A stretch of DNA of 37,015 bases, taken from contig CALXCQ010000163.1 of assembly GCA_944386835.1 (NCBI GenBank), positions 1-37,015 on the forward strand. Reading direction: 5' to 3'. The translations under genes and the position numbers were made by a program. Below the pieces are notes generated by a model. The model worked only from the letters and a program-made list of their open reading frames with translations. It had not been told where the DNA came from and did no database searches. This DNA comes from an uncultured Oscillospiraceae bacterium (GTDB lineage: Bacteria; Bacillota; Clostridia; Oscillospirales; Oscillospiraceae). Each line of letters begins with the position of its first letter. Positions within the stretch are counted from its first letter, which is position 1. Below are positions 32,320 to 37,015 of the stretch, one piece after another.

Positions 32320-34392
32320 ATGAAAACCATTGGGAAAAAACTGACTGTTTATCTGATGATTTTAGCAATCTTGGTCACATGGGCTACACCGGCACTGGCG
32401 GTAGAGTCCGCTGTAGAACAGGCCCCTGCCAGCCTTGCCCAGCTCGCCCAGAATGCGGCGGAAACCGCCATGGCCTATGGGGAGGCGACCAGTATCCAGT
32501 ATGCCCTCTGGCAGGATGGAGAAATTACCGTCCAGGGAACTGCCGGCGTCTATTCCAAAACGGAAAACCGGCTTCTCACCGATGACAACCTCTACGGGAT
32601 TGGCTCCATCAGCAAGATCTACACCACTGCTGCCATGATGAAGCTGCAAGAACAGGGCAAAGTCCGCTTGGATGCCCCTGTCACCACCTATCTGCCAGAG
32701 TTTACCATGGCAGATCCCCGTTATCAGGAAATTACCGTCCGGATGCTGCTCAACCATTCTTCCGGCCTGATGGGTGGCACCACAGTGAACGCGTATCTGC
32801 TGGCCGACCCTCTGGAAGATTCCGCTACCCAGGATTTTCTGGACCGGCTTGCTGACCAGCGGCTGCAGGCAGACCCCGGTGCCTACAGCGTCTATTCCAA
32901 TGACAGCTTTACATTGGCCCAGTTGGTCATTGAGCAAGTCAGCGGCATGTCCTTTTCTGACTTCCTCCATACCTATCTGACCGAACCACTGGAGCTGGAT
33001 GCCACCTTCACGCCCCGGGATACTTTCGACACCTCTCTTCTTGCAAAAACCTATCTGACCGGTGACGATACCCGTGCCCTTCCCTGGGAAACCTTTGCCG
33101 TCATCGGAACCGGTGGAATTTACGCCACCGCCTCCGATTTGGCCACCTTCGCCGGCGGCCTGTGCGACCAGTCTCTTTTGACGCAGGCGTCTTTTACGGC
33201 TATGTCCAGCGAGGAATATCTCCGGGGCATGTGGCCGGAGGACAGCGAAGATGATGCCCTGGCCTATGGACTAGGTTGGGACAATGTCCATATGTTCCCC
33301 TTTAACCAAAACGGCATTCAGGCTCTTGTGAAAGGCGGCGATACTCTGGTCTACCACGCAGGCCTGGTGGTTCTCCCGGAATACCACATGGCTGCAGCGG
33401 TTCTCTCCTCCGGCGGTTTGAGTACCTATAACCAGGCGGCGGCAGCTCAGATTCTCATCGACGCACTGGCTGAACAAGGCGTCCAGGTAGCGGCAGACCT
33501 GTCTCTTCCCAGTGCACAGCCAGCCTCCATGCCGGCCAGTCTGACAGAGCTGAGCGGCAGCTATGGCAGTTCTACTGGAGTCGTCAGGGTAGACGTTACC
33601 CCGGATGGCCAACTGACCCTTACCATGCCGGCATCTCTGGGTGGCAATTCCATTTCCTTGCAGTACTACAGCGACGGCAGTTTCCGGGATGCGGAAAACT
33701 CCGTGCTGGTAAAGTTGGTTCGAGAGGAAAACGGGCAGACCTATCTCTATGAAATGGCTTACTCTCCCCTGACCGGCCTGGCTCCCGTCTGCAGTGCAGC
33801 CTACTACTATGAGCGGCTGCCAGAAAATTCGACAGATACTGCTACCTCTGCCGCCTGGCAATCCCGCAATGGAAAGCTCTATCTGATGGCGAATGAAACC
33901 TATACTTCCGCTCTGTATCCTTTTGGCGGTGCTTTTGCTATGGTAGCTTTGGATCCCACTGTGGATGGATACCTGGTCTCCAATCCTCTGAGCGATGCGA
34001 ATACAGCCCTCGCTTTTGTTCAGATTCCCGGAACCGGCAGCCGCGACAGCGGTGATATTCGTATTTTGGAAGAAGACGGCGTGGAATATCTGGAATCCAA
34101 CGGTTCCCGATACCAGGATGCCGGGGCGGCGGAGACAATTTATACCGGTACCAGGTCTTTCTGTACCGTAGGTCAGAAGGGCTATGCCCGCTGGTATCAG
34201 GTAGGAGAAGCTGCGGGAAAAACCATGACCGTGCAGCTTCCCGAAGCCGGAGGCTTTTATGTCTATGACGCTAATTTCCAGCTGGTGGCCAGCTCTTGGG
34301 TATTTGGCGATACCACAGTTGTGTTGCCGGAAAACGGCTACATCGTATTTGCCGGCGCCCCGGACTCCCAATTCCAAATTTCCATGTCCTGA
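32320..34392 (+). CDS. secreted serine hydrolase (class C beta-lactamase / PBP family)
   Basis: A 690-residue exported protein. A signal peptide runs to about residue 27 (YLMILAILVTWATPALA). The catalytic domain (about 50-380) has the serine nucleophile motif SxxK as Ser96-Ile-Ser-Lys99 in GIGSISKIYT, the Tyr motif YSN at 192-194, and a third motif, KGGDTLVYHAGL, in place of the KTG. This is the beta-lactamase class C/DD-peptidase fold, used also by esterases and D-amino-acid peptidases. Residues 400-690 are beta-rich and match nothing I recognise. No membrane anchor is visible at the C-terminus. SD AGGAGG precedes the ATG. It is followed by a strong terminator. Confidence 0.87.
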   Translation: MKTIGKKLTVYLMILAILVTWATPALAVESAVEQAPASLAQLAQNAAETAMAYGEATSIQYALWQDGEITVQGTAGVYSKTENRLLTDDNLYGIGSISKIYTTAAMMKLQEQGKVRLDAPVTTYLPEFTMADPRYQEITVRMLLNHSSGLMGGTTVNAYLLADPLEDSATQDFLDRLADQRLQADPGAYSVYSNDSFTLAQLVIEQVSGMSFSDFLHTYLTEPLELDATFTPRDTFDTSLLAKTYLTGDDTRALPWETFAVIGTGGIYATASDLATFAGGLCDQSLLTQASFTAMSSEEYLRGMWPEDSEDDALAYGLGWDNVHMFPFNQNGIQALVKGGDTLVYHAGLVVLPEYHMAAAVLSSGGLSTYNQAAAAQILIDALAEQGVQVAADLSLPSAQPASMPASLTELSGSYGSSTGVVRVDVTPDGQLTLTMPASLGGNSISLQYYSDGSFRDAENSVLVKLVREENGQTYLYEMAYSPLTGLAPVCSAAYYYERLPENSTDTATSAAWQSRNGKLYLMANETYTSALYPFGGAFAMVALDPTVDGYLVSNPLSDANTALAFVQIPGTGSRDSGDIRILEEDGVEYLESNGSRYQDAGAAETIYTGTRSFCTVGQKGYARWYQVGEAAGKTMTVQLPEAGGFYVYDANFQLVASSWVFGDTTVVLPENGYIVFAGAPDSQFQISMS

Positions 34393-34444
34393 CCGTTTCC
34401 CTGTCGGGCAGCACCCTTCGGTTGTTCCAGAACGAACCTTTTTC

Positions 34445-34477
34445 AAAGGCCTCGCCGCTTTCCGCGGCGGGGCCTTT
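34445..34477 (+). terminator. intrinsic terminator of the serine hydrolase gene
   Basis: AAAGGCC-T-CGCCGC pairs with GCGGCG-G-GGCCTTTT around TTTCC. Good GC stem and a run of four Ts, 53 bases past the stop. Confidence 0.88.
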
Positions 34478-34964
34478 TCCCAGTTCCAAAGCTGTTGCCG
34501 TCTTTATCCCCGCCGCGGCTTCTTTCCTTCCAGACTTGCCCGCTCTCATCCGGCCTGCCTTTCTGATTTCCCCAATCACTCCGGTTTCCGGCAGGCTGAC
34601 CGTTCTTTCCATCCATAAGTACTTCCGTTTCTGATGGACCAGCCTCTCTTACTGCCCAAATGCGTCTTGAGTATCGGGCAGGTCTTCCTGCCCCACCTTT
34701 CAAAACAAGCACCATACTGGCCAGCTTTTCTTCTCTTTCTCAGCGCCAAGTTGCAATCGTGTTCTCCTGTAGGCTTTGGGAAATTTTACACCTTTCCCCA
34801 AACATTTCTGCCTCCCCAAAAAGACGCCGCCGTTGTCAAGCACTTGCAACTTCCAAACAAGGCGCCGCCATCGCCAAGCATTTGCAACGTCCAAAAAAGG
34901 CGCCGCCGGTTTAACGGCGACGCCTGAAACATCGGTATGTAGTTTCTCTTTGCGCGGGTGCGCC
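34478..34964. other. gene-free region before the S-component gene end
   Basis: About 490 bases. Contains the 38-bp repeats and terminator (34823-34924) listed separately. Open frames here are GC-rich shadows. Confidence 0.5.
34823..34924 (-). repeat. 38-bp tandem repeats merging into an intrinsic terminator
   Basis: Units start at 34823, 34861 and 34899, each opening G(A/G)CGCCGCC. The first two continue with CAAGCA(C/T)TTGCAAC(T/G)TCCAA. The third becomes the stem GGCG-C-CGCCG / CGGCG-A-CGCC (34899-34924) with loop GTTTAA. Read on the minus strand this stem is followed by six Ts (34893-34898) and ends the S-component gene at 34965. The first two copies keep the GC half of the stem and part of the T-run but lack the partner arm. 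Confidence 0.8.
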
Positions 34965-35486
34965 TTATCCTTTCTTCAGTCCCTTTTGAATCATGGGAAT
35001 GACCGTTACGGCAATCACACCGCCAATAAGGGCCGTCACCAGCTGGGGCCAGGAGAACATAGCGGAAATGGTGGCCAATTTTGCCTCCGGTACTACCATC
35101 GGCGCAATCCACTGGGTCACCAGGAGCCACAAAGCCAGGAATTTTGCCACGGATGCAACTACAACCGCAACATAGGCCATAGCCCGATTTTCCAAAAACT
35201 TCTTGAGCAGAAGGCCAATCAGCAACACATATACCAGGTTGCCTACACTGATAGCCGGTACAATCTGGATGAACTGAGGACCCACACCCAGCAAAAAGGC
35301 AAAAAAGGGAGAAACCAGGGCAACTACAACGCCGCACCAAAGGCCTCCAATCATCGTTGCCACTGCCAGAACCAGGTTTACACAAGACCCAGTGACAAAC
35401 TGACCGCCCGCCTTCGTTACACTCTGCAGAACTACTAAGACGACAATCATTACGGCAGTGGTGGTAATCCACTTGGTTGTTTTCAT
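34965..35486 (-). CDS. ECF-transporter S component-like membrane protein
   Basis: A 173-residue hydrophobic protein with five to six spans. The sequence starts WITTTAVMIVVLVVLQSVTK, then GSCVNLVLAVATMIGGLWCG, SPFFAFLLGVGPQFIQIVPA and IQKGLKKG at the end, which matches the size and layout of ECF S components (vitamin- or metabolite-binding subunits of energy-coupling-factor importers). The specific ligand cannot be told, and no ECF ATPase or T subunit lies in the window; it would use a shared module. AAGGAGG lies upstream of the ATG. It is divergent from the Crp/Fnr gene, and a palindrome lies 41.5 bases before its predicted start. Confidence 0.75.
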   Translation of the reverse strand: MKTTKWITTTAVMIVVLVVLQSVTKAGGQFVTGSCVNLVLAVATMIGGLWCGVVVALVSPFFAFLLGVGPQFIQIVPAISVGNLVYVLLIGLLLKKFLENRAMAYVAVVVASVAKFLALWLLVTQWIAPMVVPEAKLATISAMFSWPQLVTALIGGVIAVTVIPMIQKGLKKG

Positions 35487-35502
35487 ACGGAAAATTTCCT
35501 CC

Positions 35503-35530
35503 TTGTTTTTTTCTTTATTATAGATATACT
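35503..35530 (+). promoter_or_regulatory. candidate promoter of the Crp/Fnr gene
   Basis: TTGTTT (35503-35508) and TATACT (35525-35530), 16-base spacer. The palindrome at 35545-35558 would lie just downstream of the start (about 35537), a position expected for autorepression. Confidence 0.45.
35517..35522 (-). promoter_or_regulatory. -10 box of the S-component gene
   Basis: TATAAT on the minus strand; start predicted at 35510 (A). At 16-18 bases upstream no -35 box better than chance is seen, so an activator is probably needed. Confidence 0.65.
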
Positions 35531-35544
35531 TATATTGAATTGAC

Positions 35545-35558
35545 GTTGCTATGGCAAC
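35545..35558. promoter_or_regulatory. Crp/Fnr-type palindrome between divergent genes
   Basis: GTTGC-TATG-GCAAC: arms of five, spacer of four, the same layout as an FNR box (TTGAT-N4-ATCAA). Its centre is at 35551.5, that is -41.5 from the predicted minus-strand start, and about +15 on the plus strand. Confidence 0.7.
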
Positions 35559-35572
35559 ATTTGGAGGTAACT

Positions 35573-36262
35573 ATGACAATTTATCTTCCGGCTCTGCGCC
35601 GTTGCTCCTTGTTTCACAATATGGCCGATGAAACAATTTTAAAACTCTGCCAGTGCCTGGGAGGGACCATCCGGCAATATCCCCGCGGTACCATTTTGCT
35701 GCTTGCCGGGCAACCGGTAAACAGTGCCGGCATTGTGCTAACCGGACAGCTGCATGCGGAACAGCAAACTCTGGGTGGAGAGCACATTATTGTAGCCAAT
35801 CACACTGCCGGCAGCCTGTTTGGGGATATTCTCATGTCAGGAAGCCGTCTGAGTCCAGTCACCTTAACGGCAACTACCAATTTGACTGTTTTGTACTTCG
35901 CAATGGAAACAATTTTGGGAGACTGCGGTCAGCACTGTCAGTGCCATCTGCAGCTGCGGCAAAATTTGTTGGTGGGTATCTCTGAAAAGTTTTGGGCGCA
36001 GCAAAAGAAAATTGGGTATCTGAGCATGCCTTCTCTGAGAAGGAAACTGCTTAGCTATCTTCTGGACCAACGGACAACGGATAGCGACCTGGACATTTTC
36101 CTGCCCTACAACCGGGAGGAACTGGCCAGCTATCTGGGTGTCAATCGCAGTGCCCTTTCCCGGGAATTGGGCCGGCTGCAAAAGGAAGGCATTCTCACCT
36201 TCCATAAGCGACAAATCACCATTTTGGACCTCTCCCGCCTTTTGACACAGCTTTCCCGGTAG
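35573..36262 (+). CDS. Crp/Fnr-family transcriptional regulator
   Basis: A 229-residue regulator with an N-terminal cyclic-nucleotide-binding-type barrel (YPRGTILLLAGQPVNSAGIV, LTGQLHAEQQ, GSLFGDILMSG) and a C-terminal Crp-type HTH (REELASYLGVNRSALSRELG, then RLQKEGILTFHKR). I see no FNR-type N-terminal cysteine cluster, although Cys residues at DCGQHCQCH sit in the dimer-helix region; whether they bind a cluster or heme is unknown. The recognition helix reads NRSALSRELGRL, so the Ser-Arg of FNR is kept but the Glu is replaced by Ser. The ATG at 35573 has GGAGG five bases upstream. Divergent from the S-component gene. Confidence 0.9.
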   Translation: MTIYLPALRRCSLFHNMADETILKLCQCLGGTIRQYPRGTILLLAGQPVNSAGIVLTGQLHAEQQTLGGEHIIVANHTAGSLFGDILMSGSRLSPVTLTATTNLTVLYFAMETILGDCGQHCQCHLQLRQNLLVGISEKFWAQQKKIGYLSMPSLRRKLLSYLLDQRTTDSDLDIFLPYNREELASYLGVNRSALSRELGRLQKEGILTFHKRQITILDLSRLLTQLSR

Positions 36263-36324
36263 CCGCTTATTGATGCGTGTAAGCGCTTCGGACGCGACGT
36301 TTTCATGGCGTCTTTTCGATCCGT

Positions 36325-36338
36325 GCAGACGCGCTACC
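36325..36338 (-). pseudogene. short tRNA D-arm-like remnant
   Basis: GGTAGCGCGTCTGC on the minus strand resembles the D-arm end of a tRNA. Too short to prove. Confidence 0.25.
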
Positions 36339-36418
36339 GTAAGACCTTTCCATCCTCTTATTTTCGTATCCGTAAACGCTCCACACTAAGGTATTTCCCA
36401 AATCAGCCTCTCAATGGT

Positions 36419-36456
36419 TCCAAAAGCAGGCGCGCTGCCAGCTGCGCTACACCCCG
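36419..36456 (-). pseudogene. 5' half of a tRNA-Pro-like gene
   Basis: On the minus strand: CGGGGTG (acceptor), TA, GCGC-AGCTGGCA-GCGC (an intact D arm), G, CCTGC and a loop TTTTGGA. The partner GCAGG arm and everything 3' of it are missing; the sequence continues ACCATTGAGAGG. This fits a tRNA cut at the anticodon loop. Confidence 0.6.
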
Positions 36457-36500
36457 ATATGAAATTGTGAAACTGCTCGGGCGCATTCTCTCAGAGCAAA

Positions 36501-36514
36501 CGCGCTACACCCGG
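36501..36514 (-). pseudogene. second copy of a tRNA 5'-end-like segment
   Basis: CCGGGTGTAGCGCG on the minus strand repeats the 5' part of the 36419-36456 fragment, including the CATA that precedes both. Confidence 0.35.
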
Positions 36515-36636
36515 TTATGAACTTGTCTTAACCGTGCACAAATATGCAATCAACGCCGGTTTTTGACCAGTTGTCGGCAAGGGAGAAAGTGCTGTCTGCC
36601 CAAGTGTCCCAGGACTTTCCGGGATTTTAGGAAAGT

Positions 36637-36670
36637 GCGGCTCGAACTCCGGCCTCACGCTCCCAAACGG
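36637..36670 (-). pseudogene. 3' half of a tRNA-like sequence, candidate attachment-site remnant
   Basis: Minus strand: TTTGGGA (anticodon loop of tRNA-Pro TGG), then GCGTG, AGGCC and GGAG-TTCGAGC, a T-loop. The T-stem does not pair and the 5' anticodon arm is absent, so it is not a working tRNA. Segments from the anticodon loop to the T-loop are the usual core at which integrases insert elements into tRNA genes. Confidence 0.45.
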
Positions 36671-36802
36671 TTGAACTAAATTTTTTCTGATACTTTATAA
36701 TGGTTTTTAACCATTTCCGTTACATTTCGCTCACTCTTTGTTGCTCTTAATTCCACTGTTTCCGAGTGCTCCGGCGCTGTCTGTGGTCAAACATGTGGTC
36801 AA

Positions 36803-36863
36803 AGAACCCTTCTTGACCAGGTGCGGCATCCGCTGCCGTAGCCTGTCCAGAAGGGCTCTTTTT
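36803..36863 (+). terminator. long hairpin with T-run
   Basis: AGAACCCTTCT (36803-36813) pairs with AGAAGGGCTCT (36849-36859; one G-U), and the inner TGCGGCA pairs with TGCCGTA, followed by TTTT. It fits an intrinsic terminator on the plus strand, but no plus-strand gene ends before it. Confidence 0.6.
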
Positions 36864-36881
36864 CGTGTTCAGGTTTGGGGT

Positions 36882-36910
36882 ATTGTACCTCTGCAGAGGC
36901 TGAGAAGCAA
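36882..36910 (-). promoter_or_regulatory. candidate promoter with palindrome in the spacer
   Basis: TTGCTT (36905-36910) and TACAAT (36882-36887) on the minus strand with a 17-base spacer that contains the perfect palindrome CCTCTGCAGAGG (36888-36899). No gene is visible downstream of it in the window. Confidence 0.35.
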
Positions 36911-36984
36911 GGTATTTTTCAAGTCAGGCGTATCAATTTTTAACACGCCTATACAAAGAATACGACCTGGAGGAATCGCCCCAG

Positions 36985-37015
36985 TTATTCCTCGTCTGTT
37001 TCCATCTCGATCTCG
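36985..37015 (-). CDS. possible C-terminal end of a gene that begins outside the window
   Basis: A minus-strand frame enters from the window edge and ends at TAA (36985-36987); the last residues would be EIEMETDEE. Only ten codons are visible, so the identity cannot be given. Confidence 0.25.
   Translation of the reverse strand, partial: EIEMETDEE

Noticed and set aside
35477-35572. Longer N-terminus of the Crp/Fnr regulator
   Set aside because: It would cover the promoter and palindrome, and the internal ATG has GGAGG five bases upstream.
36419-36670. A functional or permuted tRNA
   Set aside because: The anticodon and T stems cannot pair, so I treat the pieces as remnants.

Overview
The window is a 37 kb piece of a low-to-mid GC Gram-positive chromosome, most likely an anaerobic Clostridia member (Bacillota, probably an Oscillospirales-type gut bacterium). 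This assignment is inference. It rests on strong AGGAGG-type ribosome sites, some GTG/TTG starts, consensus sigma-A promoters, a lipoprotein with a Gram-positive style signal, a glutamine synthetase gene followed by an ANTAR regulator (a clostridial arrangement), an ECF-type S component and an SLH-domain exoprotein. No rRNA, complete tRNA, insertion sequence or CRISPR array was seen.

Left part (1-11.4 kb): two overlapping small helix-turn-helix genes face a SLOG-like gene. Next come the threonine-degradation pair tdh-kbl (kbl carries Gln where the PLP lysine should be), a conserved membrane protein with a Cys-rich tail, and a MarR-MATE efflux operon with a textbook promoter and two palindromic operators. 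An SLH plus trypsin-like exported protease and a DUF1835-type protein follow.

Middle (11.4-24.6 kb): an extended SDR and an aldo/keto reductase converge on a seven-kb, six-gene minus-strand unit. That unit encodes a second, closely related aldo/keto reductase, an FAD oxidoreductase and a complete BMP-type ABC importer (lipoprotein, double ATPase, two permeases). No nucleoside-salvage enzyme is present, so the substrate is open. Then come an XRE regulator, an L-2-hydroxyacid dehydrogenase of the LDH/HicDH type, a FmdE-like protein and a YfcE-like phosphodiesterase.

Right part (24.6-37 kb): a nitrogen/nucleotide/amino-sugar block on the plus strand. glnA sits behind a promoter and a leader terminator that an alternative ANTAR-type hairpin can pre-empt. 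It is followed by the ANTAR regulator itself, which overlaps pyrG, then purA and glmS. All are producers or consumers of glutamine, aspartate or nucleotides. A secreted serine hydrolase follows, then an ECF S component divergent from a Crp/Fnr regulator with a shared palindrome at the class II distance. The last 750 bases hold no clear gene but contain tRNA-Pro-like fragments that look like debris of an integration site.

Several gene-free stretches carry short tandem repeats (about 56, 33 and 38 bp units) and intrinsic terminators.
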